DNA of 17,745 nucleotides from Firmicutes bacterium CAG:24053_14. GTDB lineage: Bacteria; Bacillota; Clostridia; Oscillospirales; Oscillospiraceae. How positions within the stretch are numbered: position 1 is the first letter of the stretch; the number at the start of each line of letters is the position of its first letter. Positions 6,461 through 14,298 of the stretch are shown here, one piece after another. Where the stretch lies: NCBI GenBank assembly GCA_001916715.1, contig MNSZ01000073.1, forward strand, positions 25,699 through 43,443, given 5' to 3'. The notes under the pieces were generated by a model that worked only from the letters and a program-made list of their open reading frames with translations, was not told the origin of the DNA and did no database searches. The position numbers were made by a program, and so were the translations under genes.

Positions 6461-8491
6461 ATGGCTAGTACGGTTAATACAAACGTCATAAATCTGGAGC
6501 TTTCTTCTGAGCAAAACGAATTCATTACCGAAGCTTTGGATGGAAAAAACATTCTAGTAGATGCGTGTATAGGCAGCGGGAAAACGACTTCAATTCAGCA
6601 ACTCTGCAATGCTTTCCCGCCGGACAAGAGAATTCTCTATTTGACTTATAACCGCTTGCTCAAGTTGGATGCCCAGGCAAAAATTAAAAGCTCCAATACT
6701 ACCGTGACCAATTATCACGGCTTTGCAATGGGTGTACTCAGAAAGGCTAATATTACTTGCGGTATTCCGGAACTTGTCTATGCTTTTAATCGGATGAAGC
6801 CTCCAATTGATATGTACGATGTGCTGATATTGGATGAATATCAAGACATTGAACAAGAATTTGCGGATATGCTGTGGTACATTAAGTCTACTAATCCACA
6901 GATGCAAATCATCGCCGTGGGCGACATGATGCAAAAGATCTACGATAAGACTACGCTGAATGTACCTGCCTTTATGGACGAATTCCTTGGCGAGCATATT
7001 ACGCTATCCTTCACGAAATGTTTCCGCTTATCGGCGCAGTTGGCTGAAAAGTTGGGGCGCATTTGGCAAAAAGAAATCATAGGCGTTAATGATGCTTGTG
7101 TTGTGGAGGAAATGACTCCGGAAGCCGTTGTTGAGTTTTTGGCAGAACAACAACCGAAAGACGTACTATGCCTTGGACAACGAACAGGTTTGCTTTCCGC
7201 TACGTTAAATCTACTTGAGAGCCGCTGCCCTGAACGATTTAACAAGAAAACCGTGTACGCCAGTATACGTGATGAGGATGGCGGCACATCAAAACCCGGA
7301 AAACATGCTGCTATTTTTACAACTTTCGATAGCAGCAAGGGATTAGAGCGCCCCATTTGTGTAGTTTTTGATTATACCGAGTCCTATTGGCAACTGCGAG
7401 TCAATAATCCTCAGACCTCTCGCGAGATATTGCGCAATATATTCTGCGTAGCTGCTAGTCGAGGTAAACAGCACATTATTTTTGTGAATAACGGCGAGTC
7501 CATGTTGTCGGAGGAATCCTTGTGTGCAGTTGGCGTAGACGACTCGCAGCTGAAAAATATGGATATTTCCAAGATGTTTCAGTTTAAGTACAAGGAAGAT
7601 GTCGAAGCATGCTACGCGCTGTTGGATGTGCATCCTATTCGCCTGTCAGAGGATGATCGAATCATACATGTCAAGAGCAATGACGAACTGATTGACCTTT
7701 CTCCGTGTATTGGCATATATCAGGAGGCTGCATTCTTTGGAAAGCGAAGTCTTGATGCGCAAATTGAAGGTTATTTTTTACTTCATTCAAAAGAAAGGTA
7801 TAAACTTGATGCCATTCATAACGCTACGTTAGATGAAAGAATACTATTTTTGACGGCATTAGAAACACGCCAGGAACGTTATCGGACACAGGTGTCATCA
7901 CCGTTTGTACCGGACACAGAACGGGAGATGATTTGTGCACGGTTGGGGGAATTGTTCTCCCCCAACGATGATGTTCAAGTTCCCTGCAAAATAGATTTTG
8001 CAGAGATTGAGAATGGCTTGAAATCCTTTTCTGCCATAGGCTTGGCTGATGTGGTGAAGGATAATACGGTCTATGAACTGAAATTTGTTTCTGAACTGAC
8101 GCATGAACACTTCCTGCAGTGTGCCAGCTACATGGTCGCACTGAATATTGACAAGGGCGTTCTCTGGAACACTCGCGACAATACGGCATTTCAAATCACG
8201 ATTCCGGACAAAACGGCTTTTCTGAATGCGGTTGTTAAAGCGGTTACAAAAGGGGCTATCCCAGCTTATTATCAGCCGAGCCTACTTTCTCAGTTAAAGG
8301 AACAACCTTCAAATACCGTCTTTGCAGTAATAGACACAGAAACGAATTTTCAGGATCAGGTAAACTTTTATGTACAGGCCGAATTCGATGTGGATGCCGC
8401 CTTCGGCACATTCGTGTGTACAGATGCGAATGATGACTGGCTGAATATCTACGCCAACTTGGCACAGAGGAGAACTGGAGCTATCACCTGA
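6461..8491 (+). CDS. SF1 UvrD-like helicase fused to PD-(D/E)XK nuclease, 3' end chimeric
   Basis: The 676-residue product starts at the ATG at 6461, with GGGAGGGG 8 bases upstream. Helicase motifs run in order: Walker A ACIGSGKTT (35-43), Walker B LILDEYQD (122-129), TFDSSKGLE (motif V, about 287-295) and CVAASRG (motif VI, about 329-335). A PD-(D/E)XK nuclease of the Cas4/AddB type follows, with GLADVV (about 527-532), YELKF (about 538-542) and QCASY (about 553-557). Then AVIDTETN (about 620-627) resembles the first strand of a DEDD exonuclease (DxE). That domain is cut off: from 8360 the frame encodes part of an unrelated mobile-element protein and ends after a frame change. The gene is visibly more AT-rich than its neighbours, a sign of separate origin. 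A DNA-end processing or anti-phage role is inference. Confidence 0.82.
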   Translation: MASTVNTNVINLELSSEQNEFITEALDGKNILVDACIGSGKTTSIQQLCNAFPPDKRILYLTYNRLLKLDAQAKIKSSNTTVTNYHGFAMGVLRKANITCGIPELVYAFNRMKPPIDMYDVLILDEYQDIEQEFADMLWYIKSTNPQMQIIAVGDMMQKIYDKTTLNVPAFMDEFLGEHITLSFTKCFRLSAQLAEKLGRIWQKEIIGVNDACVVEEMTPEAVVEFLAEQQPKDVLCLGQRTGLLSATLNLLESRCPERFNKKTVYASIRDEDGGTSKPGKHAAIFTTFDSSKGLERPICVVFDYTESYWQLRVNNPQTSREILRNIFCVAASRGKQHIIFVNNGESMLSEESLCAVGVDDSQLKNMDISKMFQFKYKEDVEACYALLDVHPIRLSEDDRIIHVKSNDELIDLSPCIGIYQEAAFFGKRSLDAQIEGYFLLHSKERYKLDAIHNATLDERILFLTALETRQERYRTQVSSPFVPDTEREMICARLGELFSPNDDVQVPCKIDFAEIENGLKSFSAIGLADVVKDNTVYELKFVSELTHEHFLQCASYMVALNIDKGVLWNTRDNTAFQITIPDKTAFLNAVVKAVTKGAIPAYYQPSLLSQLKEQPSNTVFAVIDTETNFQDQVNFYVQAEFDVDAAFGTFVCTDANDDWLNIYANLAQRRTGAIT

Positions 8492-8622
8492 ATGCTGCCG
8501 AGCAGGAGGTACTGGCTCGGAAAATGGAGGCGTTCTGCCAGCAGCAAAACGGCATGAGTCTGTGCGATTTTGCCCGACAGCTTCAAGAGGAGCCGGGGCC
8601 GTCTCCACAGATACAAATGTAG
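8360..8622 (+). pseudogene. Remnant of a small integrative-element protein, fused to the helicase and internally deleted
   Basis: From 8360 the helicase frame reads VNFYVQAEFDVDAAFG and then CTDANDDWLNIYAN. This looks like the start of a small conserved protein I recall from Clostridial integrative elements upstream of MobP-type mobilization genes; I cannot name the family. In the next frame (8467-8622) its C-terminal part appears: SYHLNAAEQEVLARKMEAFC to FARQLQEE, ending at TAG. The original start codon seems replaced by GTA, and a stretch in the middle is missing with a frame change near 8462-8470. The remnant marks the junction between the cargo gene and module B. Confidence 0.6.
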
Positions 8623-8934
8623 CCCCGTGTTTGCCCCTGTGGGCCGGTTTGTGGCCTCGCAGGGGCGCGGGAGGGTAAGGATAGCGGCCCCGGGGATTTG
8701 GAGCGTTTTCGGCCCGCTTTTCGGTGCGCCGAAAGCGGTAGCAGGAGAAACTGGTGGGGTCGTAAACGCCCCACCAGCCTCACTTCTGCCCGCAGTGCGG
8801 GCAGTTCCGAAGCCTTTTCTGTGGGGTCAAAAAAGCGAAAAAAGAAGGCTTGCGGGGTCGTAAGAACTAAAATCCAAGGAACGACAGCGGAAAACGGCGG
8901 GGTCGTACAGCTTATTACGGGGAGGTGAATAAGA
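8623..8934 (+). other. oriT: Non-coding hairpin/repeat region, candidate oriT of the MobP module
   Basis: No convincing gene lies in these 312 bases. They hold GCCCCTG/CAGGGGC (8633-8639, 8660-8666), a GCTTTTCGG/CCGAAAGC dyad near 8717-8737, a perfect 9-bp stem CTGGTGGGG/CCCCACCAG (8751-8759, 8769-8777), and CTGCCCGC/GCGGGCAG (8786-8793, 8797-8804). GGGGTCGTA is repeated at 8756, 8854 and 8899, with a variant at 8823. Position immediately before a relaxosome accessory gene and a relaxase is that of an oriT. The nick site is not recognisable. Confidence 0.55.
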
Positions 8935-9339
8935 GTGGCAACAGACAAGCGGAAGCACGCATTTTGGCTCACAGACGAAGCAAAAAAGATGGTAGAAATA
9001 GATGCCCATATGGACAACTGCGGCAGCCAAAGTGAGTTTGTTGAAAAGGCGATACGGTTCTATGATGGCTATGTTCACGCAAATAAGACAGGCGCATACC
9101 TGCCTCATGCAACGCGGGAAGTGCTGGAGGGCACGCTGGGTGTGTTCGGTGACCGGCTGGGCAGGCTGCTGTTCAAGCTGGTGGTAGAGCATAATATGAC
9201 CAACCATCTGCTGGGCGGTGATGTAGACATGACACGCGACGAGTACAGCAAGATGCGCGGCAGCAGTGTCCGCGAGGTGGCGGCGACCCACGGTAATATC
9301 TCCTTCAAGGACGTGCTGCTGTTCCATCAGGAGGAGTAA
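8935..9339 (+). CDS. Relaxosome accessory protein, ribbon-helix-helix/MobC-like
   Basis: The 134-residue protein starts with GTG at 8935 behind GGGGAGGTGA. The first 45 residues (RKHAFWLTDEAKKMVEIDAH, then SQSEFVEKAIRFYDGY) have the strand-helix-helix pattern of ribbon-helix-helix DNA-binding proteins, with a helical remainder and a hydrophobic heptad-like segment (GRLLFKLVVEHNM). Such proteins bind oriT repeats and bring in the relaxase. The GGGGTCGTA repeats just upstream are the obvious candidate sites. The stop is 3 bases before the relaxase start, whose ribosome site lies inside this gene, so the two are coupled. The family assignment is from pattern and context. Confidence 0.75.
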   Translation: MATDKRKHAFWLTDEAKKMVEIDAHMDNCGSQSEFVEKAIRFYDGYVHANKTGAYLPHATREVLEGTLGVFGDRLGRLLFKLVVEHNMTNHLLGGDVDMTRDEYSKMRGSSVREVAATHGNISFKDVLLFHQEE

Positions 9340-9342
9340 CGC

Positions 9343-10721
9343 ATGGCGCGGTTGATACAAAAAAGCGGCTACATCAAAGCGGGCAAAGTGACCGGCTACA
9401 TGGAATACGTTGCTACGCGGGACGGTGTGGAGATCATCCAAAGCACGGAGCCCGTGACTAAAAAGCAGGAACAGTTCATCAAAAGACTGCTGAAGGACTT
9501 CCCGGACGCGAAAGAATTATTCGAGTACAGCGACTATCTGCAGACACCCAATCGAGGTACGGCGTCTGCTTTTATTGCCACCGCACTGGACACGCATCTG
9601 CACGAAGTGGAGTCCGAAAGCGGCTATATGTCCTACATCGCCCAGCGGCCCCGCGCCGAAAAGCACGGCGGTCATGGTCTGTTCAGCGAGGCGGACACCA
9701 CCGACCTCAAGGCGGCGAAGGCCGATCTGGAAGCTCACAATGGGAAAGTGTGGACGTTCATTTTCTCCCTGCGGCGTGAGGACGCGGAGCGCCTGGGTTA
9801 CAACAAAGCCGCCGCGTGGCAGAATCTGCTGAAGCAGGAGAGCGCTACTATTGCGGAGGCCATGCGTATTCAGACAGATGGTCTCCGCTGGTACGCAGCG
9901 TACCACGACGAGGGGCATCATCCTCATGTCCATATGATGGTGTGGTCGACTGAACCGAAGAAGGGATATCTCACGCGGGAAGGTATCGCTACCATGCGCT
10001 CCAGGATGACAAACGCCATATTCCATGAGGAGATGACGGAACTCTACATCAAAAAGGATGCTGCCTACAAGGAGAGCATCCAGACTGCAAAAGAGTCACT
10101 GCTGCTATATATCAGGATGCTGGAAGGCAGCGAGTCAGCCGATCCTGTCATAGAACAAAAGCTGTGGGAACTGTCCCACGCATTGATGCCTATCTGCCAA
10201 AAGAGGTCAAGACGCAGGTGGACGAGATCATGGAACGGCTGGCGCAGCTCCCGGAGGTGGCGGCCTGCTATGACCAGTGGTGGAGGCTGAAGGACGAGAT
10301 CGCCGGTTACTATGGGAGGAATATACCACCCCATCAGCCGCTGGTACAGCAGAAAGAGTTCCGGGCCATCAAGAATTTCATCATCCGTGAGGCGGAAACG
10401 ATCTGTGAGCCTACGCCGGTACAGACGAGTACAGATGCAGAAAAGAATGAGCAGCAGAATCCTTTGGATGAAGCACCGGCCACAGTGCAGCAGCCGCGGC
10501 CAGAAATGCCGAGAACTGCTCTAACAGCCAATGCGGCCATGCAGCTGTTCCACCACATGAGCCGTATGTTCCGCAGCAATATGCCGGTCATCCCGCCTGT
10601 GCTGCGTATCGACTCCAAGCGCCGCAGACGGCTACAGGAGAAACGCATGGCCATGGGGCATAAGCGGGACGACCATGAGGACGAGCAGTTCTACCATGTC
10701 AACGACAACACCATGCAATAG
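9343..10721 (+). pseudogene. MobP-type (MobP3-like) relaxase, frameshifted
   Basis: The first frame (9343-10290) opens with MARLIQKSGYIKAGKVTGYM, typical of MobP3-like relaxases of Firmicutes elements. It holds the histidine-triad metal motif HDEGHHPHVHM (residues 188-198) in the C-terminal part of the nuclease domain. At about residue 278 the frame turns into arginine/tryptophan-rich nonsense and stops at 10290. The true continuation (RIDAYLPKEVK onward, then DQWWRLKDEIAGYY and REAETI) is in another frame to the TAG at 10721. One missing base near 10165-10182, inside a small hairpin (GTGGGA/TCCCAC), explains the break. The full protein would be about 459 residues. The nuclease core is intact, so the truncated 315-residue form might still nick DNA. 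The C-terminal part, about 180 residues, is lost unless re-initiated. Sequencing error is possible. Confidence 0.82.
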
Positions 10722-10733
10722 GAGGTATGAAGC

Positions 10734-11633
10734 GTGGGCAAATTTGTATATTTTACGTCCGCAGAGAAACGGCAGGCCAACGAGGTTGACCTGCCGTCTT
10801 TTCTGCTGGATCGAGGCGAGAAGCTCATTATGGCCGGACGGGATTACCGGTTGGCCAGCGACCACAGCATCACCGTGCGCGGACCGATGTGGTATGACCA
10901 TGCCGCACGGAAAGGCGGACGCGCCATCAGCTTCGTGCAGCAATTCTACGATAAGACCTACCCCGAAGCGGTGACCATGCTGCTGGGACGGGACGGCCAG
11001 GGCATCATCCCTATCGTCAAGAAGGAGCCGGAGTTGAGAGAGCCGAAGCCCTTCGCGCTGCCGGAGGCCTATCTCAATATGCGGCGGCTCTATGCCTACC
11101 TGACTACCCACCGGCGCATCGACCGGGATGTGGTCACGGAGTTCGTGCGGGAGAAGCTGCTCTACGAAGACGCTCTGCATCACAACTGTGTGTTCGTGGG
11201 GCTGGATGAAAATGGAGAGGCCAGGCACGCCCATCTTCGCAGCACCAACAGTCAGGGCAAAGTGTTCCGCATCAATGTGGAGGGCAGCGAGGCGAAGCAT
11301 AGCTTCCACAAGGATGGCACAGACTGTTCACTCTATGTCTTTGAAGCGCCCATTGACTTGCTGTCTCATATCACGCTCTATCCGGCAGGTTGGCTGGAAC
11401 ACAGCTATGTGGCCTGCTGCGGTACGTCTGTTCAGCCGGTGCTGGAGCGGCTGCGGCAGAACCCGAAGTTGAATATGGTCTATCTCTGCCTCGACAACGA
11501 TGAGGCTGGTGAGGATGCCTGCGAAAGCATGATGGAGGTGCTGGAGGAGATGGATATGGACGTGGAGCGTCTGCGTCCGCAGGGAAAAGACTGGAACGAT
11601 GACCTGTGCGCGAAACGAGGCGGCCATGGATAA
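10734..11633 (+). CDS. DUF3991/Toprim-domain protein, primase-like
   Basis: The 299-residue protein starts with GTG at 10734, 7 bases after GGAGGT. The N-terminal region (about 10-100) is DUF3991-like and includes a GPMWYDHAARKGGRAISFVQ segment like that of Toprim primases without the CHC2 zinc finger. The Toprim fold follows: a glutamate in VFEAPID (E204) and the acidic pair in LCLDNDEAGEDA (D254, D256). Such proteins are common on Clostridial mobilizable elements next to relaxase and VirD4 genes and may prime synthesis on the transferred strand; that role is inferred. The end overlaps the coupling-protein start by 8 bases. Confidence 0.85.
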   Translation: MGKFVYFTSAEKRQANEVDLPSFLLDRGEKLIMAGRDYRLASDHSITVRGPMWYDHAARKGGRAISFVQQFYDKTYPEAVTMLLGRDGQGIIPIVKKEPELREPKPFALPEAYLNMRRLYAYLTTHRRIDRDVVTEFVREKLLYEDALHHNCVFVGLDENGEARHAHLRSTNSQGKVFRINVEGSEAKHSFHKDGTDCSLYVFEAPIDLLSHITLYPAGWLEHSYVACCGTSVQPVLERLRQNPKLNMVYLCLDNDEAGEDACESMMEVLEEMDMDVERLRPQGKDWNDDLCAKRGGHG

Positions 11634-13407
11634 CCTCTGGATACTCTTTGCGGCGGCAGGCGTCATGGTAGCCGTCATCAGCGTGCTGTCGCTGCTGGGC
11701 GACCCCTACACGCTTAACAACATCAAGTCCAAGACTGTGGGCGATGGGCAGCACGGCACGGCGCGGTGGGCAACCGATACGGAGATCCGCAAGACCTATG
11801 CCCTCGTTCCCTTCCAAGTGTCGGACTGGCGTGTGGGCAAGAACCTGCCTGATGTGCAGGGATTGGTGCTGGGCAGCACCAGCGGCAAGAATGGCATCAC
11901 TGCATTGGTGGACAAGGACGATGTGCATTGTCTCATGATCGGCGCATCCGGCGTGGGTAAGACAGCGTACTTTTTGTACCCAAACTTGGAATATGCCTGC
12001 GCCAGCGGTATGAGTTTTTTTGCTACGGACACAAAGGGTGACCTCGCCCGCAACTACGGCGCAGTGGCGGAGAAATACTATGGCTATCATGTTTCTGTAG
12101 TGGATCTGCGCAATCCCACGCGCTCGGATGGCTACAATCTCATGACGCTTATCAACCGCTATATGGATACCTCATTTCATGAACATAGCATTGAAGCGTA
12201 TGGCAAAGCGGAGAATTTGGCAAGTATTCTGGCTCACAGTATTATCGCGCCCAAAGGCGATGAGGACCGTGGTCAGAACGATTATTTCTACAAAGCGGCG
12301 GAAGGTGTGGTGGCCTCAGTGATTCTGCTGCTGGCGGAATTCCTGCCGCCAGATAGTAAGCACCCAACGGAGCGACGTCACCTCGTATCGGTGTTCATTC
12401 TGATTCAACAGCTTTTGGCACCCTCTGGCGTGCGAGGGAAAATCAATTTCAAACAACTGATGGATATGCTGCCGCCCCACCACAGAGCGCGAAATCTGGC
12501 ATCGTCCGCCTTGGAATCATCTGATCAGGCAACGGCTTCCGCTATGTCCACCGCGTTGGCACAAATGAATACATTTATGGATATCGCACTGGAGCAGGTG
12601 ATCTGTTTTGACAGCAATATAGATGCGGAAAAATTCGCAAAGGAAAAGACGGCCATATTCCTGGTTTTGCCAGAGGAAGATAGGACTAAGAATTTTATGG
12701 CAGGTCTTATGATACAAAATTTATCCAAAGAACTGTTTGAGTTGGCCGAAAAAGGAAAGGGGCGCTTGCCCAACCGCGTTGTTTTCTTCTGTGATGAGTT
12801 CGGAACTATGCCCGCCTTTGACGTGGAGGCATTGTTCAGTGCGGGACGTTCCCGAGGTATCACACTGGTACCCATCATCCAATCGCTGGCGCAGTTGGAG
12901 AAGAATTACGGCAGAGAAGGCGCAGAAATATTGACTGACAACTGTCAGGATACCATCTTCGGCGGCTTTGCGCCCAACAGTCAGACAGCGGAGCAGCTCT
13001 CCAAATCGCTGGGCAGCCGCACGGTACTCAGCGGCTCTGTCAGTAAGGGAAAGAACGATCCCAGTCAGAGCTTGCAGATGATAGAGCGTCCACTGATGAC
13101 GCCGGACGAGTTGAAATCCATTCCCAAGGGCAGCTTTGTGGTGATGAAAACGGGAACACATCCCATGCAGACGAAGCTGCGGCTGTTTCTCGACTGGGGC
13201 ATTACCTTTGGTGAGCCATATACCACTCCAGAACACGCCGTGCGAAAGGTGGCCTATGCCAGCCGGGAAGAACTGTTCCAGAGCGTCAGGAAGGCACAGC
13301 GGGAACGGACCACTCAGGATGCACAAGCGAGACAGCCCGAAAAGGCTGACACTCGCAAGTCGCCGCAGTCTGCCATGGATCTCTATGACAACGGAGGAGA
13401 ACAATGA
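11626..13407 (+). CDS. VirD4/TraG-like type IV coupling protein
   Basis: The 593-residue membrane ATPase starts at the ATG at 11626, overlapping the Toprim gene. One N-terminal membrane segment (LWILFAAAGVMVAVISVL, residues 4-21) precedes the TraG-like HGTARWATDTEI. Walker A is GASGVGKT (106-113), followed by the family motif ATDTKGDLARNYG. Walker B is VVFFCDEFGTMP (385-396), and a QSLAQLEKNYG segment typical of VirD4 follows. Its role is to dock the relaxase-DNA complex at a mating channel and power transfer. No channel genes (VirB4, VirB6/TrbL, PrgI) follow, unlike in full conjugative elements with the same gene order, so it must act with a helper apparatus or be a relic. The end overlaps the next start (ATGA). 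Confidence 0.93.
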   Translation: MDNLWILFAAAGVMVAVISVLSLLGDPYTLNNIKSKTVGDGQHGTARWATDTEIRKTYALVPFQVSDWRVGKNLPDVQGLVLGSTSGKNGITALVDKDDVHCLMIGASGVGKTAYFLYPNLEYACASGMSFFATDTKGDLARNYGAVAEKYYGYHVSVVDLRNPTRSDGYNLMTLINRYMDTSFHEHSIEAYGKAENLASILAHSIIAPKGDEDRGQNDYFYKAAEGVVASVILLLAEFLPPDSKHPTERRHLVSVFILIQQLLAPSGVRGKINFKQLMDMLPPHHRARNLASSALESSDQATASAMSTALAQMNTFMDIALEQVICFDSNIDAEKFAKEKTAIFLVLPEEDRTKNFMAGLMIQNLSKELFELAEKGKGRLPNRVVFFCDEFGTMPAFDVEALFSAGRSRGITLVPIIQSLAQLEKNYGREGAEILTDNCQDTIFGGFAPNSQTAEQLSKSLGSRTVLSGSVSKGKNDPSQSLQMIERPLMTPDELKSIPKGSFVVMKTGTHPMQTKLRLFLDWGITFGEPYTTPEHAVRKVAYASREELFQSVRKAQRERTTQDAQARQPEKADTRKSPQSAMDLYDNGGEQ

Positions 13408-13661
13408 GCTATTTTGAGACTATTTACGCTGACCACTTGCTGCCGCACAGGGCGCGGACAGTCTATATGTATCTGCGGGATCGGGTCGATGCCCAGCAAA
13501 AGTGCTGGCCCAGCATCAAGACCATTGCAGCAGATCTGCACCTGTCCCGCAGTACGGTCAAGCGGGCTTTGGGAGAGCTGGAGCAGCACGGCTATCTGGA
13601 GCGCCTGCCCCGCTACCGCCCCAACGGAAGCAGCACCTCCAATCTCTATACGGTACGATAA
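13404..13661 (+). CDS. HTH_36-like helix-turn-helix protein
   Basis: The 85-residue protein starts at an ATGA overlap with the coupling-protein stop. The domain reads ARTVYMYLRDRVDAQQKCWP, then SIKTIAADLHLSRSTVKRAL and LEQHGYLERL, which is a winged helix of the HTH_36/replication-initiator type. The tail (SSTSNLYTV) is the usual ending of such small element proteins. It probably regulates the mobilization operon as its last gene; the target is unknown. Confidence 0.82.
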   Translation: MSYFETIYADHLLPHRARTVYMYLRDRVDAQQKCWPSIKTIAADLHLSRSTVKRALGELEQHGYLERLPRYRPNGSSTSNLYTVR

Positions 13662-13720
13662 AAAGCAGACACAGCCGCCAAGGGGCGACTATGCCTGTTT
13701 GCTGAACCGAGGAGGGGTTC

Positions 13721-13780
13721 ATGATGGACCACCCAGAAGGACTCACTCTATCGGAGGGATTAGTACAGAGGAAAGAATAG
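13721..13780 (+). CDS. Very short ORF, possible remnant of a lost downstream gene
   Basis: A 19-codon frame (MMDHPEGLTLSEGLVQRKE) starts at 13721 behind a strong GAGGAGG site and ends with TAG. The ribosome site is better than expected by chance, but the product is too short to identify. It could be a leader peptide or the stump of a conjugation gene left where the operon was cut. Confidence 0.3.
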   Translation: MMDHPEGLTLSEGLVQRKE

Positions 13781-13800
13781 AACAGTCTCTTGTAGAAGAA

Positions 13801-14151
13801 CTATGTCTGATTTGCTTTCTTCTGAAGTGCGATATAATCTCGAACCGCTTTGCGTCCGTTGACATCGAGAGACAACATATCGGCAAGCATTGCGTCTGCG
13901 GTATAGTTTCCGACAAGGGGCTTCTTGTAGTCGTTGGGTCGGATGCTGAACTCCGAACGGCCAAGGATGTAATCAGTAGAAACTCCATAAAAATCTGCAA
14001 GTGCTGTTATGCAGTGGATCGGCATCTCATATTTGCCAGTTTCGTACTTGGAGTAATACTGCTGCGAGGTACCCAGCACCTTTGCTACATCGGCTTGTTT
14101 CAAATCTCTATCTTCACGCAGCTCTCGGATGATCTCGCAGAAAGTTTTCAT
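13801..14151 (-). CDS. XRE-family transcriptional regulator
   Basis: The 116-residue protein starts at the ATG at 14151 behind GGAGGA. The HTH_3 domain spans about residues 5-60 (LREDRDLKQADVAKVLGTSQ, then YYSKYETGKYEMPI and LADFYGVSTDYILGR). A short C-terminal helix-rich tail follows (LSLDVNGRKAVRDYIALQK). It is divergent from the SLOG-like gene and faces the mobilization operon, like an element master repressor. The shared intergenic region holds a TATAAT for this gene (14187-14182) and an ATGTAGG/CCTACAT pair (about 14149-14155, 14189-14195) that could be its operator. Confidence 0.9.
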   Translation of the reverse strand: MKTFCEIIRELREDRDLKQADVAKVLGTSQQYYSKYETGKYEMPIHCITALADFYGVSTDYILGRSEFSIRPNDYKKPLVGNYTADAMLADMLSLDVNGRKAVRDYIALQKKANQT

Positions 14152-14181
14152 GTAGGTTATCCTCCATTTTGTGGTAAAGGA

Positions 14182-14187
14182 ATTATA
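14182..14187 (-). promoter_or_regulatory. -10 box of the XRE gene
   Basis: A consensus TATAAT on the minus strand lies 31 bases before the start codon. The -35 box is poor, as is common for a promoter that its own product controls. Confidence 0.4.
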
Positions 14188-14208
14188 GCCTACATCAAAT
14201 ATGACTTA

Positions 14209-14237
14209 TTGACAGCGAGTTGAAATTGGCTTATTAT
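14209..14237 (+). promoter_or_regulatory. Promoter of the SLOG-like gene
   Basis: TTGACA (14209-14214) and TATTAT (14232-14237) are 17 bases apart. A second TATAAT lies near 14256 without a matching -35 box. An ATGTAT/ATACAT dyad lies just downstream, near 14261-14284. Confidence 0.7.
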
Positions 14238-14298
14238 TTATTTTGCATAAGCTAAATATAATGTATATTACAATGAGGATACATCGGAGATAATGTGT

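Noticed and set aside
8570..8928. Coding genes in the region before the accessory gene
   Set aside because: Open frames here have no ribosome sites and overlap dense hairpins and repeats; the stretch is better read as non-coding.
13414..14223. Plus-strand open frame of 269 codons spanning the HTH gene and the XRE gene
   Set aside because: It overlaps two well-supported genes in other frames or strand, has no ribosome site and no domain-like sequence.
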